The position numbers were made by a program, and so were the translations under genes. A stretch of DNA of 64,000 bases from Sphingomonas sp. EC-HK361 (GTDB lineage: Bacteria; Pseudomonadota; Alphaproteobacteria; Sphingomonadales; Sphingomonadaceae): positions 543,459-607,458 of the forward strand of contig NZ_LR701493.1 of assembly GCF_902498785.1 (NCBI RefSeq), in the 5' to 3' direction. Of the stretch, positions 7,410 to 15,406 are shown one piece after another (position 1 is the stretch's first letter; each line of letters starts with the position of its first letter). The notes under the pieces were generated by a model. It did not search any database and was not told where the DNA came from. It worked only from the letters and a program-made list of their open reading frames with translations.

Positions 7410-9203
7410 TTGACGAACGAACCGACCCCGACTGCCGGCACGCTCGGCCAGTTTCTCGATCGCCGGTGGCTGCAGCTCACGCTCATCGCGTGGGCGGTGA
7501 TCGCCATCTGGTTCGTGTTCGATCGCTGGGGTGCGATCCGCTGGTTCGCGCTTGGCGATACCGACGACAATATGCGGATGATGCAGGTCCGCGCGTGGTT
7601 GAACGGCCAGGGTTGGTACGATTTGCGCAATTACCGGCTGAACCCGCCCGCCGGCTTCGACATCCACTGGACCCGCCTGGTCGATCTGCCGATCGCCGGA
7701 TTGATCCTGATCCTCAGGCCGTTTGCGGGGCCGGTGTGGGCGGAGCGCCTTGCCGCGGGTATCGCGCCGCTCCTTCCCATGTCCGTCGCGCTCATCGGCA
7801 TATCGCTGACGCTGCGCCGCCTCATCAGCCCGTTCGCGTGGCCGCTCGGCATCGTCTTGCTGCTCGGTTCCAGCGTCACGCTGCTGATGTATATGCCCGA
7901 GCGGATCGACCATCACGGCTGGCAGCTCGCCTTTCTGAGCCTGACCGTCGCGGGGCTCGCCGATCCCAGGGGCGCGCGGGGCGGCGCGGTCGTCGGGCTG
8001 TCGAGCGCGGCGTCGCTGACGATCGGGCTCGAGATGCTGCCTTACGCCGCGATGGCCGGCGCGATCCTCGCGCTGCGCTGGGTGCAGACCCGCGACGAGG
8101 CGCAGCGGCTCGCGGTCTATGGCCTGACGCTGGCCGGCGGCTCCGCGCTCGGCTTCGCGGCGTTCGGCTCGTATGGCAACCGCGTGCTGCGCTGCGACGC
8201 GCTGACGCCTGTTTGGCTGACCGTGATGATCGTCGCGGGGACTTTTCTGTTCCTGCTCGCGCGGTTGAACCCGGAAAAGCGCGGTGTCCGCTTCGGGTTT
8301 GCGGTCGTTGCCGGCGCGCTGATCGGCGCTGGCTTCGCGATCGTCTTCCCCCAGTGTCTGGGGCGGCCGGAACAGGTCTCCCCCGAACTTGCGCAGAACT
8401 GGCTGAACAACGTCCGCGAGGCGAAGCCGATCTTCAAGCATCCGCTGCGCACCGGGCTCTCGATCGCGACGTTGCCGGTGGTGGGGATGCTCGGCGCGAT
8501 CTTCGCGACGTGGCGCGCACGTGGGACGCCGCGTTTCAACGGCTGGTTGCCGGTTGCGCTGTTTCTCTCGTTCGGGACGTTGATGCTGTTGTGGCAGGTG
8601 CGCGCGGGGCCGGCAGCGCAGTTGCTCGCCATCCCCGGCGCCGCGGCGCTGCTCTGGCTGCTCGTGCCGATGACGCTCGGTCACAAATCCGTGCTGGTGC
8701 GCGTCTTCGGCACAGTCGCCGCCTTCCTGATCGCATCAGGCATGGTGACCGGGCTGCTGCTCCAGGCGTTCCCGGGCGTCGCGAAACCGAAGCCCTGGGT
8801 CGCGCGGGTCAACAAGGCGACGGGACGGTGCGTGACGATGCCCGCGATGGCGCCGCTCGACCGCTATCCCGCGCAGACGATCTTCACCTTCATCGATCTC
8901 GGCCCGCGGCTCGTCACGCTGACCCATCATGATGCGGTCGCGGGGCCCTATCACCGCAACGGCGACGCGATTCTCGACGTGCAGCACGCATTCGGGCGCT
9001 CACCGGCGGAAGCGCGTGCGATCATGAAGCGGCACGGCGCGACGCTGCTGCTGCTGTGCCCGAACATGGCGGAATCGACGAATTACCGCGCGCGCAATCC
9101 GGGCGGATTCTACGACCAGATGGCGAAGGGTGCGGCGTTCGACTGGCTGACCCCGCTGCCGATGCCCAAGGGATCGCCGCTGCGGCTGTACCGGATCAGC
9201 TGA
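7410..9203 (+). CDS. STT3-like polytopic GT-C glycosyltransferase
   Basis: A 597-residue integral membrane protein with about 11 hydrophobic helices and a soluble C-terminal part (about 480-597). The first periplasmic loop holds GDTDDNMRM (49-57), a DxD-like motif, and a later loop has PERIDHHGWQ (163-172), resembling the DHH motif of STT3/AglB oligosaccharyltransferases. Such proteins are sometimes misnamed AcrB-family; no RND features are present. It would use a lipid-linked sugar in the periplasm, the expected third part of the GtrA/GtrB neighbours. The chosen TTG at 7410 gives MTNEPTPT before the first helix. A class A palindromic repeat follows the stop. Confidence 0.75.
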   Translation: MTNEPTPTAGTLGQFLDRRWLQLTLIAWAVIAIWFVFDRWGAIRWFALGDTDDNMRMMQVRAWLNGQGWYDLRNYRLNPPAGFDIHWTRLVDLPIAGLILILRPFAGPVWAERLAAGIAPLLPMSVALIGISLTLRRLISPFAWPLGIVLLLGSSVTLLMYMPERIDHHGWQLAFLSLTVAGLADPRGARGGAVVGLSSAASLTIGLEMLPYAAMAGAILALRWVQTRDEAQRLAVYGLTLAGGSALGFAAFGSYGNRVLRCDALTPVWLTVMIVAGTFLFLLARLNPEKRGVRFGFAVVAGALIGAGFAIVFPQCLGRPEQVSPELAQNWLNNVREAKPIFKHPLRTGLSIATLPVVGMLGAIFATWRARGTPRFNGWLPVALFLSFGTLMLLWQVRAGPAAQLLAIPGAAALLWLLVPMTLGHKSVLVRVFGTVAAFLIASGMVTGLLLQAFPGVAKPKPWVARVNKATGRCVTMPAMAPLDRYPAQTIFTFIDLGPRLVTLTHHDAVAGPYHRNGDAILDVQHAFGRSPAEARAIMKRHGATLLLLCPNMAESTNYRARNPGGFYDQMAKGAAFDWLTPLPMPKGSPLRLYRIS

Positions 9204-9207
9204 TATG

Positions 9208-9294
9208 GCGTCACCCCAGCGCAGGCTGGGGTCCATCTCTTGTCGGTTTGCCACCCGCGAGAGACATAGACCCCAGCCTTCGCTGGGGTGACGC
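9208..9294. repeat. Class A palindromic repeat (long-spacer form)
   Basis: Inverted arms of about 25 bases start GCGTCACCCCAGCG and end CGCTGGGGTGACGC, separated by about 35 bases. It lies exactly between the convergent GT-C and TlpA-like genes and touches the latter's stop codon. The same layout recurs at 20302-20389. Confidence 0.85.
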
Positions 9295-9885
9295 TTACTT
9301 CGCCTCCGCGATCAGCGCCTTCGCCTCGTCGCTCGTCCAGTCCTTCGCCCCCGTAAATCGCCAGACTTCCTTGCCCGCCGAATCGAACAGGATCGTCATC
9401 GGCAGGTTCGCCTGATAGGCGAGGCTCAGGCCGAGCTTCGGGTCGCGATAGGGCTTCAGCGCGACGAGTTTCTCCTTGGTGAAGAACGGCGCCACTTTTG
9501 CGGCGCCCTCCATGTCCTGGCTGACTGCGAGCACCGTCATCCGGTCGCCTGCGGTCTTCGCGAGCGATTCCAGCGTAGGCATTTCCTTGACGCAAGGCGC
9601 GCACCACGTCGCCCACAGGTTGAGCAGCAGTGGCTTGCCCTTGAACGCGGCGAGCGTCACCGGCTTGCCGTCGGGCGTCTCGAAGGTCACGCTGGCCGCC
9701 GCTGAGCCCTTGTGGCTGCGATCGAGCCCGCCCGTCTGCGGTGCGGCGGTCGGTGGCACCTCGTCGGGCGCGACTTCGTCCGCGGCCACCGTGTTCGCTT
9801 GTGCGGGAGCCGGCGATTTTCTATCGCACCCCGCTATGGCCAACGCCGAGGCCAGGAGACAGACGATCGCTGAGCGGGATGACAT
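9295..9885 (-). CDS. TlpA-like thioredoxin-fold lipoprotein
   Basis: The 196-residue product has a lipoprotein signal peptide with lipobox LAIAGC (lipidated C20), an Ala/Pro-rich linker (21-60) and a TlpA/ResA-type thioredoxin domain with WATWCAPC (C95, C98). It is anchored outside the inner membrane and probably reduces periplasmic disulfides, for instance during cytochrome c maturation. The only in-frame start in front of the signal peptide is the ATG ending at 9885. Its CAT on the plus strand shares bases with the argH ATG (CATG, 9883-9886), so the two genes diverge with overlapping start codons. Redox partner not visible nearby. Confidence 0.88.
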   Translation of the reverse strand: MSSRSAIVCLLASALAIAGCDRKSPAPAQANTVAADEVAPDEVPPTAAPQTGGLDRSHKGSAAASVTFETPDGKPVTLAAFKGKPLLLNLWATWCAPCVKEMPTLESLAKTAGDRMTVLAVSQDMEGAAKVAPFFTKEKLVALKPYRDPKLGLSLAYQANLPMTILFDSAGKEVWRFTGAKDWTSDEAKALIAEAK

Positions 9886-11269
9886 GAGCGGTTCCAATGC
9901 GATGTGGGGCGGCCGTTTTGCGGAAGGCCCGGCCGCGGTTATGCGCGAGATAAATGCCTCCATCCCCTTCGACAAGCGGATGTGGCGGCAGGATATCGCC
10001 GGCTCCAGGGCGCATGTCGCGATGCTCGGCGCGCAGGGCATCGTCGCGGCGGCGGATGCGGCGGCGATCGATGCGGGGCTCGGCCGCGTGGCCGCGCATT
10101 ACGCAGCGCACGGCGTGGCGGAGGACTTAGCGCTCGAGGATATCCACATGCAGACCGAGGCGCGCCTTGCCGACGCGATCGGCGCGGTCGCGGGACGGCT
10201 CCATACCGCACGCAGCCGCAACGATCAGGTCGCGACCGATTTCCGCCTGTGGGTGCGCGACGCGATCGACCAGGTGCTCGCGGCGCTGGCGGCATTCGAC
10301 GCGGCGCTGCTGGCACGCGCGGAACAGCACGCCGGTGACGTCATGCCCGGTTTCACCCATCTGCAAAGCGCGCAGCCGGTGACGCTCGGCCATCACCTGA
10401 TGGCGTATCACGAGATGGTGGCGCGCGACCTTTCCCGATTCCGCGATGCGCGCGCGCGAATGAACGCGTGTCCGCTCGGATCGGCGGCACTGGCGGGGAC
10501 GGGGTTCCCGGTCGACCGCCACGTGACCGCCGCCGCGCTCGGCTTCGACGCGCCGACGCGCAATTCGCTCGATGCGGTCAGCGACCGAGACTTCGCGCTC
10601 GATTACCTCGCCGCCGCCGCCCAGTGTTCGCTGCACCTCAGCCGGCTCGCCGAGGAGTTCGTGCTGTGGGCATCGCAGCCCTTCGGCTTCGTGCAGCTTT
10701 CGGATCAATGGTCCACTGGTAGCTCGATCATGCCGCAGAAGCGCAATCCCGATGCGGCCGAACTGGTGCGCGGGCATAGCGGGCGGATCACCGGCTGCCT
10801 CGTGTCGCTGATGATGACGATGAAGGGCCTGCCGCTCGCCTATTCCAAGGACATGCAGGACGACAAGCCGCCGGTGTTCGAGGCGCACGACCTGCTGGCG
10901 CTGTCGATCGCGGCGATGACCGGCATGGTCGAAAGCGCGACCTTCCGGACCGATCGAATGCGCGCCCTTGCCGAAAGCGGCTATGCAACCGCGACCGACC
11001 TCGCCGACTGGCTGGTGCGCGAGGCGGGCGTGCCGTTTCGCGAGGCGCATCATATCACAGGGCGCGCCGTCGCCGCTGCCGAGACGGCAGGCGTCCGGCT
11101 CGATCAGCTCGCGATCGACGACCTGACCGCGATCGACGCGCGGATTGACGCGCGGGTCTATGACGTGCTGTCGGTCGATGCGTCGGTCGCCAGCCGCACC
11201 AGCTTCGGGGGAACGGCCCCCGACAATGTTCGCGCCGCCATCCGCGCCGCGCGGGGAGACAAGCAATGA
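9884..11269 (+). CDS. argH: Argininosuccinate lyase
   Basis: A 461-residue cytoplasmic enzyme that splits argininosuccinate into arginine and fumarate, the last step of arginine synthesis. It begins [16 protein letters not shown] and has the superfamily signature [12 protein letters not shown] near residue 281, plus [19 protein letters not shown] and [16 protein letters not shown]. Length is normal. ATG 9884 overlaps the divergent TlpA-like start; a second ATG at 9899 (MWGGRF) is possible and would remove the overlap. It heads a chain of overlapping genes and its stop overlaps the next start (ATGA). argB lies 6 kb downstream on the same strand. Confidence 0.95.
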   Translation: MSGSNAMWGGRFAEGPAAVMREINASIPFDKRMWRQDIAGSRAHVAMLGAQGIVAAADAAAIDAGLGRVAAHYAAHGVAEDLALEDIHMQTEARLADAIGAVAGRLHTARSRNDQVATDFRLWVRDAIDQVLAALAAFDAALLARAEQHAGDVMPGFTHLQSAQPVTLGHHLMAYHEMVARDLSRFRDARARMNACPLGSAALAGTGFPVDRHVTAAALGFDAPTRNSLDAVSDRDFALDYLAAAAQCSLHLSRLAEEFVLWASQPFGFVQLSDQWSTGSSIMPQKRNPDAAELVRGHSGRITGCLVSLMMTMKGLPLAYSKDMQDDKPPVFEAHDLLALSIAAMTGMVESATFRTDRMRALAESGYATATDLADWLVREAGVPFREAHHITGRAVAAAETAGVRLDQLAIDDLTAIDARIDARVYDVLSVDASVASRTSFGGTAPDNVRAAIRAARGDKQ

Positions 11270-11514
11270 CGCGCGTGACACGCGGTGGCGTGATCCTGCT
11301 CGGGCTCGCGCTGGCGAGCTGTGGGTCGGCTGGCAAGCTGAAGCCCGCGCCGGGCGAGCACCTGCCAGTGGCGCCTTACGGCGCGACCGCGACGCCGACG
11401 CCGGGCGATCTGCTAACCCCCACCCAGCAGCAACGCCCGCAGCGCAGCGATGAGCTGTTGAAGAGCTCCGAGGAGCGCCGCTCCGACGAATTCGATCTGC
11501 CGCCCACGCGCTGA
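11266..11514 (+). CDS. Small lipoprotein between argH and lysA (LptM-like position)
   Basis: An 82-residue lipoprotein: signal peptide with lipobox LALASC (C20), then a short hydrophilic tail rich in Pro, Thr, Glu and Arg ending DEFDLPPTR. Its ATG overlaps the argH stop (ATGA) and its TGA overlaps the lysA ATG (TGATG), so it is translationally coupled to both. Short lipoproteins just upstream of lysA or dapF are common in proteobacteria, and the E. coli one (YifL/LptM) helps assemble the LptD translocon. Position and size suggest the same role, but the mature part shows no diagnostic motif, so the equivalence is inference. Confidence 0.75.
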   Translation: MTRVTRGGVILLGLALASCGSAGKLKPAPGEHLPVAPYGATATPTPGDLLTPTQQQRPQRSDELLKSSEERRSDEFDLPPTR

Positions 11515-12776
11515 TGGACCGGTTCACGCTGAAGGGCGGTGCGCTGCACTGCGAGGATGTCGCGCTCCAGGCGATCGCGCGTGAGGTCGGCACGCCGGTC
11601 TATGTCTATTCCGCGAAGATGTTTCGCGAAGCTGCGCAGGCGTTTCGCGGCGGGCTGGTCGATGCGGGCGTCCACGACGCGCACCTTGCCTACGCGATCA
11701 AGGCGAACCCCAATATCGCGGTGCTGAAGGTGCTGGCCGCGGAGGGCTTCGGCGCCGATGTGGTATCGGCCGGCGAGATGAACCGAGCGCTCGCGGCGGG
11801 GATGCCCGCGGCGGACATTGTGTTTTCGGGGGTCGGCAAGACGCGCGGCGAGCTCATCGCGGCGCTCGATGCCGGGATCGGCCAGTTCAACCTGGAGCTC
11901 GAGGAAGAAGGTGAGGTCCTTGCCGATCTCGCCGCCGCACGCGGGATCACGGCGCCGGCGGTATTGCGCGTGAACCCCGACGTCGATGCCGGCACCCACG
12001 CGAAAATCTCTACGGGGCGCAAGGAGAACAAGTTCGGCATCCCGATCAGCGAGGCGGTCGCGATGTATGCGCGCCTCGCCGGGCGCCCCGGGCTCGATCT
12101 GAAGGGCGTCGCGATTCACATCGGCAGCCAGTTGAGCGATCTCGCGCCGCTGGAAGCCGCCTATGTGCGGGTCGGCGAACTCGTCGCCGAGCTGCGCGCG
12201 GCTGGCCACACGATTGCCCGTGTCGATCTCGGCGGCGGTCTGGGCGTGCCCTACAAGGTCGGCGAAGTCATGCCGAGCGCAGCGGCTTTCGGCCAGATGG
12301 TCGCGCGCGTGACGAAGGAGTGGGGCGTCACCTTGATGTTCGAGCCCGGCCGGCGGATCGCGGGCAGCGCGGGCGTGCTGGTGACCGAAGTCGTGTGGGT
12401 AAAGCCGGGGGCGGTGAATCCCTATATCATCGTCGATGCGGCGATGAACGACCTCGCCCGCCCGGCGCTCTATGACGCGTGGCACGATTTTCAGGCAGTC
12501 GTGCCGACCGGCAACCGCATGATCGCCAACATCGCGGGACCGGTGTGCGAGACGGGCGATACGTTCGCGATGGGGCGCGAGATCGATGAGGTGGCGAGCG
12601 GCGACCTCGCGGTGTTCCGTACCGCGGGGGCTTACGGCGCGACGATGGCGTCGACCTACAACAGCCGATCGCTGGTGCCCGAGGTGCTGGTCGAGGACGG
12701 TCGCTACGCCGTCGTCGCGGACCGGATCACGCCCGAGACGATCCTCGCCGCCGAACGCGTGCCCGACTGGCTGTGA
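11514..12776 (+). CDS. lysA: Diaminopimelate decarboxylase
   Basis: The 420-residue PLP enzyme decarboxylates meso-diaminopimelate to L-lysine. Fold type III motifs are present: YAIKANPN with the PLP lysine K63, HIGSQLSD, the Gly-rich DLGGGLGVPY phosphate site, EPGRRIAGSAG, and GPVCETGD with the active-site Cys near residue 345. Length is typical. The start ATG overlaps the stop of the small lipoprotein gene, and its own stop overlaps the GTG of the next gene (GTGA). This is the middle of a five-gene overlapping chain starting at argH. Confidence 0.96.
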   Translation: MDRFTLKGGALHCEDVALQAIAREVGTPVYVYSAKMFREAAQAFRGGLVDAGVHDAHLAYAIKANPNIAVLKVLAAEGFGADVVSAGEMNRALAAGMPAADIVFSGVGKTRGELIAALDAGIGQFNLELEEEGEVLADLAAARGITAPAVLRVNPDVDAGTHAKISTGRKENKFGIPISEAVAMYARLAGRPGLDLKGVAIHIGSQLSDLAPLEAAYVRVGELVAELRAAGHTIARVDLGGGLGVPYKVGEVMPSAAAFGQMVARVTKEWGVTLMFEPGRRIAGSAGVLVTEVVWVKPGAVNPYIIVDAAMNDLARPALYDAWHDFQAVVPTGNRMIANIAGPVCETGDTFAMGREIDEVASGDLAVFRTAGAYGATMASTYNSRSLVPEVLVEDGRYAVVADRITPETILAAERVPDWL

Positions 12777-13543
12777 CCCTCGCCAGCCTGCCGCTGTTCG
12801 TCAGGCTCGGCGGGCGGGCGGTGATTCTGCTGGGCGAGGGCGAGGCGGCGGATGCGAAACGGCGGTTGCTGGACCGCGCAGGCGCGGTGATCGTCGGGGA
12901 GGCGGACGAGGCGGCGCTCGCGGTCGTCGCGATCGAGGACGACCTGGAAGCCGAGGCGGCCGTCGTGCGGTTGAAGGCGCGGGGTGTGCTGGTCAACGCG
13001 GTCGATCGCCCGGCCTTCTGCGACTTCACCATCCCCGCGATCGTCGAGCGTGAACCGGTCGTGGTCGCGGTCGGGACGAGCGGCGTGTCGGCAGGGCTTG
13101 CCGCGGCGCTGCGACAGCGGCTTGAGGCTTTGCTGCCGGCGCACCTCGGCGAGCTTGCGCAGGGCCTCCACGCGGCGCGGGCGGCATTGCGCGAAGCCTA
13201 TCCCGACAGCGGCGACCGCAGGCGCGCCATCGCGGGTGCGCTTGCGCCGGGCGGTGCGCTCGATCCGCTCGGCGCCGATCCGGATGTCCGGTCGTGGCTG
13301 GACGAGCCGCACGCGCGGGGTTTCGCCCCGGGGTCCATTTCGTTCGTGCTCGGCTCTCCCGATCCGGACGACCTCACGCTGCGCCAGGCCCGCGCACTCG
13401 CAAGTGCTGACCGCGTCGTCCATGCCCCCGACGTGCCGCCGGCGATCCTCGATCGTGCACGCGCCGATGCGCTGCGGATCGAAAGTGCTGCGCCGCCGGT
13501 TGAGGATGGCCCGGGACTGACGGTGTATGTGAGGATGGCATGA
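12773..13543 (+). CDS. Precorrin-2 dehydrogenase (siroheme synthase N-domain) with methyltransferase stub
   Basis: The 256-residue protein would oxidise precorrin-2 to sirohydrochlorin, and possibly add iron, for siroheme. It has the dinucleotide site VILLGEGEAADAKRRLL (17-33), VNAVDRPAFCDFTIPAI with the catalytic-type Asp/Cys region, and VAVGTSGVSAGLAAALR. After the dimerisation segment (about 115-160), residues 187-240 read SISFVLGSPDPDDLTLRQAR and onward, which matches only the first 55-60 residues of the SUMT methyltransferase domain of CysG (normally GxGPGDPDLLTLRAAR). The gene stops there, so the methyltransferase cannot work. The start is GTG, overlapping the lysA stop. Its stop overlaps the CorA-type gene (ATGA). 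Confidence 0.8.
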   Translation: MTLASLPLFVRLGGRAVILLGEGEAADAKRRLLDRAGAVIVGEADEAALAVVAIEDDLEAEAAVVRLKARGVLVNAVDRPAFCDFTIPAIVEREPVVVAVGTSGVSAGLAAALRQRLEALLPAHLGELAQGLHAARAALREAYPDSGDRRRAIAGALAPGGALDPLGADPDVRSWLDEPHARGFAPGSISFVLGSPDPDDLTLRQARALASADRVVHAPDVPPAILDRARADALRIESAAPPVEDGPGLTVYVRMA

Positions 13544-14493
13544 GCGGTTTCGGGTATCGAATCAGCGAGGGCAAGGCGGAGCGGGTCCCGGTCAAGGAGG
13601 CGCTGGTCTGCGACGGATCGCTCGTATGGGTGCACCTGTCGACGACCGAGGCGCGCGCACAGGACTGGCTGCGGGAGGAAGCGCAACTTCCCGAATATCT
13701 GGTCGAGGCGCTGACCGCGAGCGAGACCCGGCCGCGCTGCGAGGCGTTCGACAACGGCGCGTTCCTCAACCTGCGCGGGCGCACGACCGAGCAGATCGAA
13801 TCGTCCGACATGCTCGCCTCCATCCGGATCTGGGCGGTGAAGGGCCGGGTGATCTCGATCACGCGCAAGCACCTCGTCGCGCTCGATACCGTCGAGGCGG
13901 AGGTGAAGCGCGGTGACGTTCGCGATCCGGGCGATCTCATCACCGCCTTTGCCAGCGCGATCACCAACGATCTCGATCCCGACGTTGCGGACCTTGGCGA
14001 CACGCTCGACGATTGCGAGGAGAAATTGGACGCCGCGCGGGTGTTCGAACAGCGCCGCAGCGTCACCCATGTGCGCGTGCAGGCGATCAGCTATCGCCGC
14101 TTCCTCGCGCCGCAGCGATCGGCGCTGGAAAAGCTGGCGGCGCTGCCGGGCGACTGGCTTGGCGACGACGACCGGGTGCATCTGAACGCCGCCGCAGACC
14201 GCGCCGCGCGCATGGCGGAAGAGCTGGAGGCGATCCGCGAGCGCGCGTCGCTGATGCACGAGACGCTGACCGATCTGCGCGCCGAACAGATCGACAGCCG
14301 CAGCCTCGTCATCGCGATCGCGGCGATGGTCTTCCTGCCGCTGACCTTCATCACCGGACTCTACGGCATGAACGTCGACGGGCTGCCCTATGCACACGAG
14401 CCGTGGTCGTTCGATGCGATTGCGGTCATCTGCGCGGTCATCGCGGTCGGCACGGTCGGCTATTTCGTCCGCCGCCACTGGGTATCGGGCTAA
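13540..14493 (+). CDS. CorA/ZntB-family divalent metal transporter
   Basis: A 317-residue member of the CorA superfamily, closer to ZntB than to classical CorA. A large cytoplasmic funnel domain (1-250, with a long stalk helix around 200-250) precedes two C-terminal helices. The first helix ends in the selectivity motif YGMN (about 275-278, in GLYGMNVDGLPY). ZntB proteins move Zn2+, CorA proteins move Mg2+; the GMNVDG context leans to ZntB but does not decide. It is the last gene of the argH chain. Its TAA overlaps the convergent AraC gene's TAG, so the two genes share stop bases. Confidence 0.88.
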   Translation: MSGFGYRISEGKAERVPVKEALVCDGSLVWVHLSTTEARAQDWLREEAQLPEYLVEALTASETRPRCEAFDNGAFLNLRGRTTEQIESSDMLASIRIWAVKGRVISITRKHLVALDTVEAEVKRGDVRDPGDLITAFASAITNDLDPDVADLGDTLDDCEEKLDAARVFEQRRSVTHVRVQAISYRRFLAPQRSALEKLAALPGDWLGDDDRVHLNAAADRAARMAEELEAIRERASLMHETLTDLRAEQIDSRSLVIAIAAMVFLPLTFITGLYGMNVDGLPYAHEPWSFDAIAVICAVIAVGTVGYFVRRHWVSG

Positions 14494-15401
14494 GCGCGCG
14501 TCCCGTTCGCGCGCACGACGCCGGCGAAGTGACGCAGCGCGCGGATATTGGCGTGGAGATAGGGCAAGTCGCGCGCCAGGAAGCGGCGCGGCGTCGTGCC
14601 GATGAAGCGCCGGGCGTCGCGCAGGAAGTGCGGCATGTCGTGATACCAGGTATCGGCCGGCAAGGCGTTGGTCATGCCGCTTTCGAACATCGGCATGAAC
14701 GTGCGCAGGAAGCGGGTGCGCAGCAGCAGCGTCTTTGGCGGGAAGCCGAAATAGCGGGTCGACAGCCGCCGCAGCTGGCTGGCGCTGATCCCGACTGCGG
14801 CGGCGGCGGTATCGATATCGCGTGTCGCCGGGTCCATGAGCAGGCGGATGACCGCCGCGATCAGCGGCTCGTCGGGAGAGGGGGACAACAGGGTCGATCG
14901 GAAGAAATCGTCGAGGATCGGCTTGACCTCGGTGCTCTGGTTCGACGCGCGCAGCCGCGCGACCAGCCCCGCGACGTCGGCGCCGGGCAGCGCGGTTTCC
15001 AGCGGCACCACCCGGTCGCGGAACCGGTCGGCCGGGGTGCGGAACAGCCGCGCCCAGCCAAGCGGGCCGATATCCGCGCCGATCGTCACCCCGCCATTCG
15101 TTACCATCCGCATCGCGCGACTGGTCGTGCCGTAGAGCGACGCGACGGGCAGCGGATTATAGTCCCACGCGCCGATCTGGAGGCGGATCGGGCGATCGGC
15201 CAACACGATGCGGATCGCCGGCCAGGCGGGCAGCAGCCAGTTCTCGATATCGTGCTGCCATTCTTCGGAATCGAAGACGTGATAGTCGCGGATATAGCGG
15301 GTGAGGAGCGGGGCGGGCTGTTCCAGGCGCAGCGCCGTGCCCTCGGGCAAGCCGAAGGCGGCGACATCGATACCCGGGGTGAGGCTACCGCTCTCGATCA
15401 T
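14490..15401 (-). CDS. AraC-family transcriptional regulator
   Basis: This 303-residue protein carries an AraC/XylS DNA-binding domain in its last 100 residues: IDTAAAAVGISASQLRRLSTRYFGFPPKTLLLRTRFLR spans both parts of the first HTH, and the signature Phe-Gly-Phe-Pro-Pro-Lys is clear. The N-terminal 200 residues (RYIRDYHVFDSEEWQHDIENWLLPAWPAIRIV) look like the AraC-type ligand region that recalls T-rich effector domains in sphingomonad regulators, with no known ligand. It overlaps the stop of the CorA-type gene. The nucleoside transporter ends only 5 bases upstream on the same strand, so the two may be cotranscribed. Confidence 0.82.
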   Translation of the reverse strand: MIESGSLTPGIDVAAFGLPEGTALRLEQPAPLLTRYIRDYHVFDSEEWQHDIENWLLPAWPAIRIVLADRPIRLQIGAWDYNPLPVASLYGTTSRAMRMVTNGGVTIGADIGPLGWARLFRTPADRFRDRVVPLETALPGADVAGLVARLRASNQSTEVKPILDDFFRSTLLSPSPDEPLIAAVIRLLMDPATRDIDTAAAAVGISASQLRRLSTRYFGFPPKTLLLRTRFLRTFMPMFESGMTNALPADTWYHDMPHFLRDARRFIGTTPRRFLARDLPYLHANIRALRHFAGVVRANGTRA

Positions 15402-15406
15402 CCGCC

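Noticed and set aside
7410-9203. RND (AcrB-type) efflux pump
   Set aside because: Some databases name such proteins AcrB-family, but the length is about half, there is no large periplasmic repeat, and the DxD/DHH motifs point to a GT-C transferase.
9884-9898. Start of argH only at 9899
   Set aside because: Not fully rejected: [10 protein letters not shown] is a normal argH start, but the ATG at 9884 is in frame and also usual for the family, so I kept it and noted the alternative.
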